33,688 nt of DNA from Candidatus Sumerlaeota bacterium (GCA_030613245.1 JAUWMI010000046.1:1-33688), one strand, 5' to 3'. Counted from the first letter of the stretch, positions 7,185 to 17,552 are shown. The notes: generated by a model from the letters alone, not told the origin. Program-made: numbers and translations.

Positions 7185-7334
7185 TTCGTTTCTCGCTGCA
7201 TTTCTGAAACTTCGGTCCAGAAGCGCTTCTTTCGAATTTGCACTTCTTTTCTCAAGTTAATGTGGCGCAAAACTTCTTGCAAGCTCTTTTCTTCTGCTAG
7301 ACAACCCATACTTGTTCGCACTTACTAACAAATA

Positions 7335-7391
7335 GGGCGACCCGCCGGGTCGCCCCCCACATTCTGAATTTTTGATGCGCCTAAGGCGCAT
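7335..7391 (-). terminator. Paired hairpins between dnaI-like and tatD genes
   Basis: Two perfect inverted repeats: GGGCGACCC-GCC-GGGTCGCCC (7335-7355) and ATGCGCC-TAA-GGCGCAT (7375-7391). On the minus strand they lie about 70-130 bases downstream of the DnaI-like stop. U-runs are weak, so they may be a poor terminator or a mobile palindromic repeat. Nothing else is visible between 7185 and 7463. Confidence 0.45.
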
Positions 7392-7463
7392 AAACGTCGT
7401 GCCGTCGTGGTTTTATGGGTCTTATTTGCTACGTACTCTAAGGAACCTTCCACGTATGCTGAC

Positions 7464-8150
7464 TTATTTCACGTGGCTACGGCGATAGTCTTCACGGGGC
7501 AAATCCTTAAATTCGATACACATTTCGCATAGGCGTGACACAATACGCTGGCCGAGTTGCGTTTTTAATTCTTCAAGGTCGAAGCTGGTCGTGACGATGG
7601 TAGGCTTATTCGCCTCATAGCGGCGGTTGATCAGGAGATATAGCCGATCGCGAACCCATCCGGAGGCTGCATCAGCGCCAAGATCATCGAGGACAAGCAG
7701 GTCGGTCTCTGAAACCATGTCAAGAATACCTGCTTCACCTTCGTCCGACTCGCTGCTGTACGTCTCACGAATTTTCTGCAGCAACTCTGGTACATTAAAG
7801 TAGAGTCCCATGTAACCCTTCTTGATAATTTCTTTCAAAATAGCAATAGCGATGTGGCTCTTGCCTGAGCCTACTACACCGAAGATGCGCAAGCCCTTCA
7901 TTTCTTCCCGCAGGTTAAATCCTTTAACATAGGCGTCTGCTGCTTCCCGCACCTCTTTGCGGATCTTGTCACGCCCACGAAAGCTGTCCAGCGTTTTATT
8001 GAGAAACTTCCGGGGAATCCGAGCCTGGGTTAGCTGCTGAGCCACGAGCTGATGCTTCCGACAATCGCAAGGTTTTGCCTCAAGGTCGCTCAGAATAAAG
8101 CCGTAGCCCTGGCATTTGGGACATTCGGATGTGCTACTTTTTTTTGCCAC
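7464..8150 (-). CDS. DnaC/DnaI-like AAA+ ATPase, probable helicase loader
   Basis: 228 aa. The N-terminal zinc-ribbon-like part has C10-X2-C13 and C28-X-C30 (SECPKCQGYGF, KPCDCRK). The ATPase core has Walker A GVVGSGKS (91-98), Walker B LLVLDDLGAD (151-160) and a sensor-like IVTTSF. This architecture matches DnaI/DnaC helicase loaders and their IstB-like relatives. The gene overlaps the 3' end of the upstream DnaD-like gene by 17 bp, so the pair is probably co-translated. No transposase gene is adjacent, which argues against an IstB role. By inference, the pair loads the replicative helicase at forks or the origin. Confidence 0.8.
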   Translation of the reverse strand: MAKKSSTSECPKCQGYGFILSDLEAKPCDCRKHQLVAQQLTQARIPRKFLNKTLDSFRGRDKIRKEVREAADAYVKGFNLREEMKGLRIFGVVGSGKSHIAIAILKEIIKKGYMGLYFNVPELLQKIRETYSSESDEGEAGILDMVSETDLLVLDDLGADAASGWVRDRLYLLINRRYEANKPTIVTTSFDLEELKTQLGQRIVSRLCEMCIEFKDLPREDYRRSHVK

Positions 8151-8766
8151 TCTGTGCCTCCCGCAAGAGGTCTTTGATAACCCAATGCAAGCTGGAAATC
8201 TCGTTTCGCTTAGCCCGGTGGAAAGATCGTTTGACCTTATCCAATGGAAAGCGATAGCGAATCAATTTGATCTCATCAAGAATAAACGTATTCATCTTTA
8301 AGCCAATAGTGTTAAAATATAGATCCACAATCTGCTGAAGCACCTGGTCTTGTGCCTCTGCATCCTCAGGTACTGATTCGTCCACATAGCGAAAAAAGTC
8401 GCGCCCAGGCGGAAAGAGCCTATGATGCAAACGCCGAATCTCCTGCGGCGACATCGGCGTATCAAGCGGCGTTTTGATCTTTAGTAACGCCTTTTCCTCT
8501 GGACTATCGGGAAGAAAACAACTAAGCACCTTTTCCTTCTTAAGTCTTTTGAGCAGTCGGGTAACGGCCTTCTCGTCAATCCCGGTTCGTTCGCTGAGCT
8601 CGGCAACCGACAGTTCGACGATGTCGGGCGAGGGGTTCTGAGTGCAATCAACTTCCACAATGGTCTTGAAAACGGACCACGCACCGCTGCGGATTTTCGT
8701 ATTCAACAGCCGGGGCATGCCGCTCAGCTCAAGCCAGAGAGGAAACTGGAGTAGTGCTTCTCTCAT
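8134..8766 (-). CDS. Winged-helix DnaD-like replication protein
   Basis: 210 aa. Residues about 20-90 look like a winged helix (VELSVAELSERTGIDEKAVT then RLLKRLKKEKVLS). The C-terminal part, from about LYFNTIGLKM to SLHWVIKDLLREA, resembles the DnaD/DnaB_2 helical domain, which ends in a conserved aromatic-isoleucine segment. In Firmicutes such proteins prepare DNA for helicase loading with a DnaI partner, and here the DnaI-like gene overlaps its 3' end. The family assignment is by pattern and moderately sure; the replication role is inferred from context. The start at 8766 lacks a clear SD. It follows cysS after 112 bp. Confidence 0.65.
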   Translation of the reverse strand: MREALLQFPLWLELSGMPRLLNTKIRSGAWSVFKTIVEVDCTQNPSPDIVELSVAELSERTGIDEKAVTRLLKRLKKEKVLSCFLPDSPEEKALLKIKTPLDTPMSPQEIRRLHHRLFPPGRDFFRYVDESVPEDAEAQDQVLQQIVDLYFNTIGLKMNTFILDEIKLIRYRFPLDKVKRSFHRAKRNEISSLHWVIKDLLREAQSGKKK

Positions 8767-8878
8767 TCACTTGCTTGTGATTGAATTTGCATTCAAAGAA
8801 GGAGGCGTCTGTCCACAGCTCAGCCCTTACTCGCAATCACATTGTTCCGAACAGTGCAACCGTACCTCCCCATGCAGC

Positions 8879-10342
8879 TTATTGCTTTTTCCATATTGTG
8901 CCCTGGGGATGGTCTTCCAGGTAAATTCCCATATCCTGCAGACGCTGGCGGATTGTATCAGCAATATCCCAGTGCTTCCGCTCACGCGCCATGCTGCGAA
9001 TTTCAATCAGCAAGGCGATCAATCGCTCGGTCATGTCGTCGTGTGTTACCGACGGGGGCCCACTTATCTGAAGTCCAAGGATGCTGAGGAGTTCCTCAAG
9101 AACTTTAACACAATGGGCCAACGTCACATACCGCTCGTCGAGAAGACTGGCAGGGAGGACGTCAGGAAGCTCTTTGCGTTGAAGGTTTATGTCTGCAACA
9201 AGATCGAAGATCACACTCTGAGCGCGGGCAGTGTTGAAGTCGTCGTCCATGACCTCTAAGAAAGCCTCTAAAAACCTTTGACCACGTGCAGTGAGATCGG
9301 ATGGAGGTTCTGTGCGAGTGACCTCTGACTGCGCATTGGCCTTCCAGAGATTAATAAGTTTATCTATGGTCACCAAACAATCGATAATCCGCTGACATGC
9401 GCTTTCTGCTTCCTGCAAATTCTCCTCGGAAAAATCCAGCGGATGCCGATAATGCGCCGAGAGCAGAAACAGCCGTACAGTGGCAGGATCGTAGCGCTCA
9501 AGAACCTGGTCAATGGTGAAAAAGTTGCCCAGTGACTTTGACATTTTTTCCTTGTTGATATTGAGAAATCCGTTGTGAAGCCAATAGCGGACAAAGGGTT
9601 CGCCGGTGGCACTCTCACTCTGGGCGCGTTCATTCTCGTGATGAGGGAATATCAAATCGGCGCCGCCTGAATGGATGTCAATAGTCTTGCTCAGATGTTC
9701 CATCGCCATCACCGAGCATTCGATATGCCACCCAGGCCTTCCTGCGCCCCAGGGGCTTTCCCATGACGGCTCGTCTTCTTTCGATGCCTTCCACAAGGCA
9801 AAGTCCAGCGGATTCTCCTTGCGTGGGTCAACCTCGACGCGCGCACCTTCTAGTAGATCGTCAGGATTCTTCCCCGAGAGTGCTCCGTAGGACGTGTAGC
9901 TGTTGATGCGAAAGAAAACGTCACCATCCACCACGTATGCGTGGTCTCTATCAAGTAGGGTCGAAATCAAGGTGAGCATCTGAGGAATGTGGTCGGTGGC
10001 TTTAGGGTGTGAATCAGCGCGTTGGATGGCGAGCCGATCAGCTTGCTCAAAGTAAATGCGAGTATACTTCTGTGCAATCTCTTCGGTCGTACAGCCCTCT
10101 GCCCTGGCTTTGTTGATAATCTTATCGTCAATGTCCGTAATATTCTGTACAAACTGCACCTGATAGCCATTGAATCTAAGATAACGACGGATGACGTCGA
10201 TGATTACGAAATTACGGGCGTTGCCGATATGAAAGTAGTCGTAGACCGTTGGGCCGCAATTGTACATACGCACCGTCGGCGGATTAAGCGGCACAAATTC
10301 TTCCTTGCGCCGCGTCAGGGTATTATAGATCTTCAGTGTCAC
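8879..10342 (-). CDS. cysS: Cysteinyl-tRNA synthetase
   Basis: 487 aa, a normal length. Class I synthetase that charges tRNA-Cys. Visible signatures are the HIGH-type motif in [17 protein letters not shown] (HIGN at 38-41), KMSKS at 266-270, and zinc ligands C29, C209 (GWHIECSVM), H234 and E238 (PHHENERAQ). The start ATG at 10342 overlaps the end of cysE by 20 bp, indicating translational coupling. Its neighbour cysE makes O-acetylserine, the cysteine precursor, so the two join cysteine supply to cysteine use. Confidence 0.97.
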   Translation of the reverse strand: MTLKIYNTLTRRKEEFVPLNPPTVRMYNCGPTVYDYFHIGNARNFVIIDVIRRYLRFNGYQVQFVQNITDIDDKIINKARAEGCTTEEIAQKYTRIYFEQADRLAIQRADSHPKATDHIPQMLTLISTLLDRDHAYVVDGDVFFRINSYTSYGALSGKNPDDLLEGARVEVDPRKENPLDFALWKASKEDEPSWESPWGAGRPGWHIECSVMAMEHLSKTIDIHSGGADLIFPHHENERAQSESATGEPFVRYWLHNGFLNINKEKMSKSLGNFFTIDQVLERYDPATVRLFLLSAHYRHPLDFSEENLQEAESACQRIIDCLVTIDKLINLWKANAQSEVTRTEPPSDLTARGQRFLEAFLEVMDDDFNTARAQSVIFDLVADINLQRKELPDVLPASLLDERYVTLAHCVKVLEELLSILGLQISGPPSVTHDDMTERLIALLIEIRSMARERKHWDIADTIRQRLQDMGIYLEDHPQGTIWKKQ

Positions 10343-11015
10343 TTATCTTCTCCGCAAACCGGGCCTTTACCTTGCACTCCTTCTCGACGCATTTCATGTG
10401 TTCTTCAATACATGTAATCTGTTCCTGGAGATACTCCAGACGCTCACGGATGGGATCGGGAATATGCACATGATCTAACGTCAGGCTGGAACGCTTGCCT
10501 TTGCGCTTGACGATGCGGCCAGGCACCCCAACTACGGTGCAATTATCCGGAATGTCTTTGAGTACCACGGCATTGGCGCCAATATAGACATCGGTTCCAA
10601 TAGTGATGTTGCCGAGCACCTTGGCGCCTGCTCCCACGACTACGTTGTTTTTGAGCGTTGGATGGCGCTTCCCTTTTTCTTTACCGGTTCCACCCAGGGT
10701 CACAGCCTGAAAGAGCGTTACGTTATCGCCAATTTCCGTGGTTTCTCCTATCACGACGCTCATGCCATGGTCAATGAAGAAGCCTCGGCCAATTTTCGCG
10801 GCTGGATGAATCTCGATGCCGGTAACGAAGCGACTTATCTGCGACAGCAGCCGCGGAATAAATGGAATGTGGAGATTGTGAAGAAAATGTGTGAAGCGAT
10901 GCATGACAATGGCATGGAAACCGGAATAGGTCAGAAGAACCTCGAGGCGGCCCCAGAAGCCCCGCGCTGCAGGGTCGCGTTCAAACACAGCCCTAAAGTC
11001 ATCTACGATTTTCAT
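10323..11015 (-). CDS. cysE: Serine O-acetyltransferase
   Basis: 230 aa. Acetylates serine with acetyl-CoA, the first step of cysteine synthesis. The left-handed beta-helix of hexapeptide repeats runs from about residue 70 to 170 ([47 protein letters not shown]). The catalytic His residues lie in the IDHGM and KRHPTL motifs. A charged C-terminal extension ends in EKISDTEDL. Its start codon overlaps the gltX stop by 4 bp (ATGA), and its own 3' end overlaps cysS. Confidence 0.95.
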   Translation of the reverse strand: MKIVDDFRAVFERDPAARGFWGRLEVLLTYSGFHAIVMHRFTHFLHNLHIPFIPRLLSQISRFVTGIEIHPAAKIGRGFFIDHGMSVVIGETTEIGDNVTLFQAVTLGGTGKEKGKRHPTLKNNVVVGAGAKVLGNITIGTDVYIGANAVVLKDIPDNCTVVGVPGRIVKRKGKRSSLTLDHVHIPDPIRERLEYLQEQITCIEEHMKCVEKECKVKARFAEKISDTEDL

Positions 11016-12502
11016 TCGACTTCACCATCCTTTTTCGTTACCGCCATCAGATGTTCCAAGCATGTGCTGATTCGGGCGATGCATTCCTCTTTGCCAAGGA
11101 GATTTATTATACCAATCAGCTCTGGCCCCTTGTTCTTTCCCGTCAGGGCGAGACGAAGCGGATGATAGAGCGGCTTGCCCTTGACGCCAAGCGCCTTGCC
11201 CGTGCGTTGAAACAGGGCCACAAGCGCATCGTGTTCCATGCTCTCCAATGCAGCTATTCCGTCTTTCAGAACACGCAAGCATTCTGCGTTTTGCGGCTCT
11301 GCAGCCAGTTCAGCCAGGATTTCACAAGAATACGTTGGTCTGGACAGGACGGTCTGACACGCCTGAGGCAGCTCGGCTAGTGTCGTCACGCTGTCGCGGG
11401 TTAGGGCAATTGCTTTCTGAAATTGAAACTCCTGCGGTAGCGCCTCTGGCGAAAAGAATGGCTTTGCGAGTTCGGTAACCTGTTCAAGCGGAAGTGTGCG
11501 GAGTTTGTGGCCATTCAGAAAGTCCAACTTCTCGATGTCGAAAATTGCGCCACTCTTTCCCACGCGTTCAAGGGAAAAAGTCTGAATAAGAGTGTCAATA
11601 GACATGAGCTCATTCTCATCCGGTGGCGACCAGCCCAGCAGCGCGAGGTAGTTGACAAGTGCCTCAGGCACGTATCCAGCCTCTCTGTACGCTGCCAGGG
11701 CCACAGCGCCATGCCGCTTGGAGAGTTTGGTGCGGTCTGTGGCCAGAATCATTGGTAGATGGGCAAACTGCGGCACCCGCATCCCAAAAGCCTCATACAA
11801 CAGCTGATGGCGCGGGGTACTGGGATAGAGATCCTCGCCACGGATCACATGACTGATCTCCATTAAAATGTCGTCAACCACGTTGGCCAGATGGTACGAG
11901 GGGGATCCGTTGGAACGTAGGAGCACAAAATCGCCCAGCGTTTTACGGTCGAAAGCTGTCTCACCTCGGATGATGTCGCGCACCACTACTTCGTTCTTGT
12001 CAGGAATGCGGAACCGCACTGAAGCCCGTCGGCCCTGAGCTCGCAATTCGTCCTGCTCGGCTGCTGTGAGTGCGACGCACCGGCCGTCGTAGCGCGGTGC
12101 CTCTCCACGAGCCAGCGCCTCCTTCTTGCGTTCTTCCAGCTCTTCAGGACTACAGAAGCAATAGTAAGCCTGCCCCGTGTTGATGAGCTTCTTGGCCCAC
12201 TCCTGGTAAATCTGAGTGCGCTCAGACTGGCGGTAGGGACCATAGGGGCCTCCCACGCGCGGACCTTCATCCCACGTCAATCCCAACCACTCGAGCCCAT
12301 CCAGGATGTCCTCCAGTGTCGCCTCGTCAGATCTGGCCACATCGGTATCTTCAATACGCAGGACAAAAACCCCGCCCTTCTGGCGGACGAACAGCCAGTT
12401 ATACAGTGCAGTGCGCACGCTGCCCAGGTGGAGCGCGCCCGTCGGAGCGGGTGCAAAGCGGACTCGGACTCGCCCTGATAAGTTTCCCGTAGCGTGGTCC
12501 AT
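11012..12502 (-). CDS. gltX: Glutamyl-tRNA synthetase
   Basis: 496 aa. Class I synthetase charging tRNA-Glu. Signatures are [16 protein letters not shown] (HIGH-type, near residues 13-28), EDTD at 51-54, [20 protein letters not shown] and KLSKRHG (259-265). I chose the ATG at 12502, which has AGGGA six bases upstream and gives the standard N-terminus. The longer frame uses a GTG at 12556 and adds 18 unsupported residues. The order gltX-cysE-cysS matches the classic Bacillus operon, but here the genes overlap and leave no room for a leader between them. Confidence 0.95.
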   Translation of the reverse strand: MDHATGNLSGRVRVRFAPAPTGALHLGSVRTALYNWLFVRQKGGVFVLRIEDTDVARSDEATLEDILDGLEWLGLTWDEGPRVGGPYGPYRQSERTQIYQEWAKKLINTGQAYYCFCSPEELEERKKEALARGEAPRYDGRCVALTAAEQDELRAQGRRASVRFRIPDKNEVVVRDIIRGETAFDRKTLGDFVLLRSNGSPSYHLANVVDDILMEISHVIRGEDLYPSTPRHQLLYEAFGMRVPQFAHLPMILATDRTKLSKRHGAVALAAYREAGYVPEALVNYLALLGWSPPDENELMSIDTLIQTFSLERVGKSGAIFDIEKLDFLNGHKLRTLPLEQVTELAKPFFSPEALPQEFQFQKAIALTRDSVTTLAELPQACQTVLSRPTYSCEILAELAAEPQNAECLRVLKDGIAALESMEHDALVALFQRTGKALGVKGKPLYHPLRLALTGKNKGPELIGIINLLGKEECIARISTCLEHLMAVTKKDGEVE

Positions 12503-12635
12503 TTTTGTCCCTGGTTTCCCAAAGGCAGCATTGGGCATTGAGACGATGGCCAGCACACGAAGCCGAAGGCTTTGCTTGCTTGCCTTAGACCCAGGCTGGC
12601 TCAGTTTGTATCGGCCAATTGAGTTCGATCGCTCT

Positions 12636-15008
12636 TCAGCGTAACGTAGCCTTCACCTGCTCCTTCAGCGCCTTGATAACCGCCTCCTGGTACTGGTTTA
12701 CCTCCTCATCGGTAAGCGTGCGGTCGGCAGCCCTGTAGCGAATCGAGTATGCGAGGCTTTTCTTTCCCTTAGGTATTTGATCGCCCCGAAAGAGATCAAA
12801 CAGCTTGACCTCTTCGAGGACAGGCTGGGTCACACGAGCAATGATTTGCTCAACCGCAATGGCAGGAATGCTCTCCTCAACAACCACAGCAAGATCGCGC
12901 ACAACACCAGGAAATTTTGGCACCTCGGTAAACAGCCCCTTCGGCTTTGCAAGTGATTGAACTGACTCCAGGTTTATTTCCAACAGATAGAGACGCCGCT
13001 GTAACTCAAATTTTTCTTCCATGTCAGGATGAAATTCTCCAAAGCGACCGACTTCCACATCTCCACACATCACCTTGACTGCGCGTTTTGGATGAAGATA
13101 TGAGAGCTTAGCAAGCGTGCTCATTTCTACGGAGGGCAAACTCAGGCTCTGCATGAGGAGTTCAGCTATGCCTTTAATATCGTATAAATCACATGACTCG
13201 TGGCCGCCTCGCCAGTGGGCCTGCCTCGGCCCGGTCATGGCGACGATCAGCTGCGTCTGCTCGTCAGGACACCCCTTATCATCAGTCTTGAAATACACTT
13301 TGCCAATTTCGAAAATCTTGATGTCGGAAATACCTCGGTTCATGTTGAACTTTATGGTCTCCACAATACCGGGCACCAGCGAGGTTCGCATAATGCTCTG
13401 ATTCTGGGCAATGGGGTTGAGCAGCTCGATCACATTGTGCTCTGGTAGCCCCACGGCAGCGAGCTGCTCGCGACCGATAAAACTGAAAGTAATCACTTCA
13501 GTGAAGCCCTGATTGACCAGCAGGGTTGAAAGATGGCTTGCCGCCTGATCCAGGCCATTGACTACCGTAGGGCGAGCAGGAAGATAGGGCAGCGTCGCCC
13601 GAATCTTGCCGTATCCATAGCCCCGTGCAATCTCCTCAATAAGATCAACTTCATGGTGCACATCCACACGGTACGATGGTACTGACATCATCATTCGCTC
13701 ACGGTCAGATCGGCGGATTTCGAATCCGAGGTTGACCAGCTTGTCGGCAATCTCACGAGAACTGAGCTGGGTGCCAAGCATATTGTTGACAGTCGAGATG
13801 TTCATGGGAATTGGATCTTCGGGATGAAACGTGGCTGAAATGTCAATAATTCCTTTGGTCACGTCTCCTCCGGCCAGCTCTTTAATCAGTTGAGTCGCTC
13901 GATTCAGGGCCAGGGTCACACACTCACGATCTGTGCCGCGTTCAAAACGATAAGAAGAGTCGGTCTGCTTGTTCAGCCGCTTCGAAGTCCGCCGTATGGT
14001 CAACGGAGTAAAATAGGCGCTCTCGAGCAGAATGTTAATGGAGCTATCATTAATCTCCGTATTTTTGCAGCCCATGATACCCGCGAGCGCAATCGGCTTG
14101 GACGGATCAGTGATGAGCAAATCCGTATCTTTGAGCTTGTGGGTCTCTCCATCGAGCGTCTCGATGACTTCACCCTCTTTTGCATTACGCACAATGATCT
14201 GATGGTTGCCAATCTTGTCGAGATCAAAGGCATGCAACGGATGGCCCAGTTCCAGCAACACATAGTTTGTCACGTCAACGACGTTATTGACCGCGCGAAG
14301 TCCAGCTGACTCGAGCGCCCGAACCAGCCAGAGCGGACTTGGCTGGATTTTCACATTCCGAATCAGACGCGCGGTATAGCGCATACAATCGTGTTTTGGC
14401 ACTACGCTTATCTTTACGAACGCATCAATGCGATCCATGGTTTCCTGAAAGCGCGGTGTGGGTGGAAAGACTTTTTTGCCGAACCGTGAAGCAAGCTCGC
14501 GCGCAATACCGAATATACTCAGCCAATCCGGGCGATTTGGCGTAATCTTGATGTCCAGTAGCGCATCAAAGGGTTCCCCCACAGGCATCTCGGGAGGCAA
14601 AATCAGAATGCCCGACGCATCGCTGTTCCAGTCAAGCTCAATACCTGAGCAGAGCATTCCTTCTGATGTCTCCCCGCGAATCTTGGTCTTCTTGATGACG
14701 ACACCATTAGGCAAATTCGCACCGGGCAGTGCTAGTGGCACTCGATCGCCTGGCTGAATATTTTTTGCGCCACAGACGATTTGCAGTGAAGTACTATGAT
14801 TAGTCCTGACCTGACAGAGAACCAGGTTGTCTGCGTCAGGATGGGGCCGAATGTCCTGAATCTCACAGATAACTATGCTGCCGGAGATTGCGCCCAGGTC
14901 CACGTAGCTGTCAACTTCCAGCCCTGCCATGGTCAGATCGTCAATCACTTCGAGGACCGGCAAGTCCAGCTTCACCAAGTCTTGCAGCCAACGATAGCTT
15001 ACTCTCAT
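12636..15008 (-). CDS. pheT: Phenylalanyl-tRNA synthetase, beta subunit
   Basis: 790 aa, a normal length. Partner of PheS in the alpha2-beta2 enzyme that charges tRNA-Phe. It opens with MRVSYRWLQDLVKLDLP, followed by the tRNA-binding (EMAP-like) domain (IRPHPDADNLVLCQV), the B3/B4 editing region (MRYTARLIRNVKI, NNVVDVTNYVLLELGHPLHA), the B5 domain and a C-terminal ferredoxin-fold anticodon-binding domain (FPGVVRDLAVVV to YQEAVIKALKEQV). GGAAGA precedes the ATG. It lies 53 bp downstream of pheS; gltX follows after 133 bp. Confidence 0.97.
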   Translation of the reverse strand: MRVSYRWLQDLVKLDLPVLEVIDDLTMAGLEVDSYVDLGAISGSIVICEIQDIRPHPDADNLVLCQVRTNHSTSLQIVCGAKNIQPGDRVPLALPGANLPNGVVIKKTKIRGETSEGMLCSGIELDWNSDASGILILPPEMPVGEPFDALLDIKITPNRPDWLSIFGIARELASRFGKKVFPPTPRFQETMDRIDAFVKISVVPKHDCMRYTARLIRNVKIQPSPLWLVRALESAGLRAVNNVVDVTNYVLLELGHPLHAFDLDKIGNHQIIVRNAKEGEVIETLDGETHKLKDTDLLITDPSKPIALAGIMGCKNTEINDSSINILLESAYFTPLTIRRTSKRLNKQTDSSYRFERGTDRECVTLALNRATQLIKELAGGDVTKGIIDISATFHPEDPIPMNISTVNNMLGTQLSSREIADKLVNLGFEIRRSDRERMMMSVPSYRVDVHHEVDLIEEIARGYGYGKIRATLPYLPARPTVVNGLDQAASHLSTLLVNQGFTEVITFSFIGREQLAAVGLPEHNVIELLNPIAQNQSIMRTSLVPGIVETIKFNMNRGISDIKIFEIGKVYFKTDDKGCPDEQTQLIVAMTGPRQAHWRGGHESCDLYDIKGIAELLMQSLSLPSVEMSTLAKLSYLHPKRAVKVMCGDVEVGRFGEFHPDMEEKFELQRRLYLLEINLESVQSLAKPKGLFTEVPKFPGVVRDLAVVVEESIPAIAVEQIIARVTQPVLEEVKLFDLFRGDQIPKGKKSLAYSIRYRAADRTLTDEEVNQYQEAVIKALKEQVKATLR

Positions 15009-15061
15009 TCTTCCACCTTCAAATCCGGTCTGTACAAATCCTGCGGAACAATGTGCAACAT

Positions 15062-16090
15062 TCAGAATTGGCGCAGAAACCGAAGATCGTTTTCAAAGAA
15101 TAGCCGGATATCATTGATGCGGTATTTGAGCATGGCGATGCGCTCAACTCCCATGCCAAAGGCAAAGCCGCTATATTCATCCGGGTTGTAGCCAACGTTA
15201 CGAAAGACAACGGGATGGATCATACCGGCGCCCACAATCTCGAGCCAGCCAGACTGTTTGCATACTCGGCATCCCTCGCCCATGCACATGACACAGCGAA
15301 TATCCAGCTCTGCGCTCGGTTCAGTAAAAGGGAAGAAAGAGGGCCGAAAGCGCATCGCAGTGTCAGGGCCGAACATCTCACGCATAAAAACTTCAAGCAC
15401 ACCTTTGAGATCTCCCAGGCTGATCTGTTTATCTACCATGAATCCCTCGACCTGGTGAAACATCGGGGAGTGAGAAATATCCGCATCGCGACGATAGACC
15501 TTCCCTGGTGCAATGATGGCAAGCGGCGGTTTGCGAGCCTGCATTGTGCGAATCTGAACCGGCGAAGTATGTGTGCGCAGCAGCATTGTACCATTGACAT
15601 AAAAGGTATCCTGCATCTCCCGCGCTGGATGGTCAGGCGGAATATTCAACGCTTCAAAATTGTTATAGTCCGATTCAATATCCGGACCCTCGACGACATC
15701 AAAACCCATTGAAACAAAAATCGCCTTTATTTGCTCGAGCACCTGACTAATGGGATGGCGATGGCCGATCTCTGGGCCACACCCGGGCAATGAAATGTCG
15801 AGATCTTCCTTTTCGATCCGAGTGCGTGCCTCGCTCAATTTCAATTCCTGCTCTTTGGCTTGAAGTATCTCGACGATCTTTGTCTTGGTCTCGTTGGCCA
15901 GACGACCGACCAGCGGCTTTTCCTTGGCGGTCAATTTGCCCAGATTGCGAAGAACATTTGTAAGCACGCCCTTTTTCCCTAGGTATTTTACACGCACCTG
16001 TTCCAGAGCGCTTGTGGTTTTTACGGCTTTCAACTCCTGCTCTAGCGCGGGTAAAATCTTTTCAACCTGCTGAATCATTTTCTGAAACAT
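15062..16090 (-). CDS. pheS: Phenylalanyl-tRNA synthetase, alpha subunit
   Basis: 342 aa with the ATG at 16090, a usual length for the family. Class II catalytic subunit. It starts with a coiled-coil N-terminus (MFQKMIQQVEKILPALEQEL), then HPISQVLEQIKAIFVSMGFD, motif 2 around GKVYRRDADISHSPMFHQVE, and motif 3 near the C-terminus (GFAFGMGVERIAMLKY). A GAGGG lies 9 bases before the chosen start. The longer frame adds 21 residues that do not resemble the family. Confidence 0.96.
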   Translation of the reverse strand: MFQKMIQQVEKILPALEQELKAVKTTSALEQVRVKYLGKKGVLTNVLRNLGKLTAKEKPLVGRLANETKTKIVEILQAKEQELKLSEARTRIEKEDLDISLPGCGPEIGHRHPISQVLEQIKAIFVSMGFDVVEGPDIESDYNNFEALNIPPDHPAREMQDTFYVNGTMLLRTHTSPVQIRTMQARKPPLAIIAPGKVYRRDADISHSPMFHQVEGFMVDKQISLGDLKGVLEVFMREMFGPDTAMRFRPSFFPFTEPSAELDIRCVMCMGEGCRVCKQSGWLEIVGAGMIHPVVFRNVGYNPDEYSGFAFGMGVERIAMLKYRINDIRLFFENDLRFLRQF

Positions 16091-16231
16091 CAGTGTGTGC
16101 CCTCTTTGTGCGCGACACCTTGCTGCAATCTCAGCCAACCTTTCTCCAGGCACTGCCTATCTGGCGGTGCTCCGAAAGCAACCATTGCCCGCCGAGACCT
16201 TATTGAATTCTTCCGACGGCTCCACTCCTCC

Positions 16232-16621
16232 TCACGCATGTTTGGCCTCTGGCTTGTCGCTCTGTTCCTGCAACGCCTTTTTTGCAGTGTTTACATACTC
16301 ACTGAAGGCCTGGATATCGTGCACAGCTAGGTCAGCAAGGATTTTACGATCCACTTCCACGCTGGCCAGCTTCAGGCCATTGATGAACCGGCTGTATGAG
16401 AGACCATTGAGACGCGTCGCTGCATTGATGCGGGCTATCCACAGGCGGCGAAATTCCCGCTTGCGCTGACGCCGGTCGCGATAGGCGTAGCGCAGAGCGC
16501 GTCTGACTGTCTCTTTGGCGCTCTTGAACAGACGTGAGCGTCCACTGTAGTATCCTTTCGCTCGCTTGAGCATCCGTTTGCGACGCCGTCGGGTTGCCGG
16601 CGTATTTGTCACCCGTGGCAT
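16232..16621 (-). CDS. rplT: 50S ribosomal protein L20
   Basis: 129 aa, slightly longer than usual because of a C-terminal tail rich in K, E and Q. The N-terminus [20 protein letters not shown] and the block [13 protein letters not shown] are diagnostic. L20 is needed early in 50S assembly and represses its own operon in well-studied species. A strong SD (AGGAGGAGG) precedes the ATG. It sits 67 bp after rpmI and 141 bp before pheS. Confidence 0.97.
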   Translation of the reverse strand: MPRVTNTPATRRRRKRMLKRAKGYYSGRSRLFKSAKETVRRALRYAYRDRRQRKREFRRLWIARINAATRLNGLSYSRFINGLKLASVEVDRKILADLAVHDIQAFSEYVNTAKKALQEQSDKPEAKHA

Positions 16622-16688
16622 TTGATTTCCTCCTCCTGGCCCTTACGGCAGATCAATCTAATATCTGAGCACCATGATGAAACTTGGC

Positions 16689-16883
16689 TTACCATCCCAT
16701 AAGCCTTTTGATGCGTTTCTGATCACCCTTTGCAAGCTCTGTGCTCTTGCGCAGCTTACGCTTACGCTTCTTGCTTTTCTTCGTAAGAATATGACTACGG
16801 TACGCTTTATGCCGTTTCACTTTTCCAGTTGCGGTTAAGCTAAAACGTTTGCCTGCGCCGCGACTGCTTTTCATTTTTGGCAT
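16689..16883 (-). CDS. rpmI: 50S ribosomal protein L35
   Basis: 64 aa. The sequence [20 protein letters not shown] and the extremely basic middle ([17 protein letters not shown]) are typical of L35. GAGGT precedes the start. It lies between infC and rplT, the conserved order. Confidence 0.97.
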   Translation of the reverse strand: MPKMKSSRGAGKRFSLTATGKVKRHKAYRSHILTKKSKKRKRKLRKSTELAKGDQKRIKRLMGW

Positions 16884-17004
16884 TGTAATACCTCAGAATC
16901 TATAATATGGCATTCCCATGTAATTCGTCCTGGTTCTGTTCAGGGATTCAAACATTGACCCGATTGAGAGAGGAGAACAGCTGGGAGACTTCCATACAAG
17001 GGGC

Positions 17005-17517
17005 TCATCCACGTTTTTTTGTCAGCATAAGAATGTGAAGCCGGCCAACCCGACGTATACCGCCTTCCGGTTCTGCCACATCTGCTAGCTGGGTGATCAT
17101 TTTCTCAATCAGCTGCTCACCGAGCTCGGTATGAGTTATCCCTCGACCCTTGTATATGATGGTGACTTTAACCTTGTGCCCATAGGAGATAAAGTCACGA
17201 ATGTGGCGCAGTTTGGTCTCGAAGTCATGAGGGCCAATAACTGGCTGCATTTTGATCTCTTTGACTTCGATCTGTTTTTGCTTTTTCCTTGCCTCCCTTG
17301 CCTTGCGCTTCTGTTCATAGAGTATCTTCTTGAAGTCTATGATCTTGCACACAGGTGGCGTAGCCTGCGGAGCCACCTCTACAAGATCTAGCCCCGACTC
17401 CTCGGCACGGCGTCTTGCCTCCTCAAGCGGCACGATACCGATCTGGGCCCCATCGTAGCTGATCAGCCGAACTTCGTTTGCACGAATTTGTTCATTAATC
17501 CGGATTTTTTCCTTAAT
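17005..17517 (-). CDS. infC: Translation initiation factor IF-3, AUU start
   Basis: 170 aa if translation begins at ATT (17517-17515). The frame upstream of the first conventional start (GTG at 17433) reads KEKIRINEQIRANEVRLISY, then DGAQIGIV, which is the conserved IF-3 N-terminal domain. An AGGGGGTGA SD lies at the right distance before the ATT, and no ATG, GTG or TTG fits there. AUU initiation of infC is the classic autoregulatory device: IF-3 discriminates against non-AUG starts and so limits its own synthesis. The C-terminal domain includes KMQPVIGPHDFETKLRHIRD and GHKVKVTIIYKGRGITH. It heads the infC-rpmI-rplT-pheS-pheT cluster. Confidence 0.95.
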   Translation of the reverse strand: MKEKIRINEQIRANEVRLISYDGAQIGIVPLEEARRRAEESGLDLVEVAPQATPPVCKIIDFKKILYEQKRKAREARKKQKQIEVKEIKMQPVIGPHDFETKLRHIRDFISYGHKVKVTIIYKGRGITHTELGEQLIEKMITQLADVAEPEGGIRRVGRLHILMLTKKRG

Positions 17518-17530
17518 ACCGAATCACCCC
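17518..17530 (-). promoter_or_regulatory. Strong SD before the infC AUU start
   Basis: On the minus strand AGGGGGTGATTCGGT directly precedes ATT. The extended complementarity to the 16S rRNA 3' end compensates for the rare start codon and decides the start assignment. Confidence 0.75.
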
Positions 17531-17552
17531 CTGCCAGAGATCTAGAATGGAA

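Noticed and set aside
8642-9259. A 205-aa plus-strand frame.
   Set aside because: It is antisense to cysS and the DnaD-like gene, whose products are clearly recognisable.
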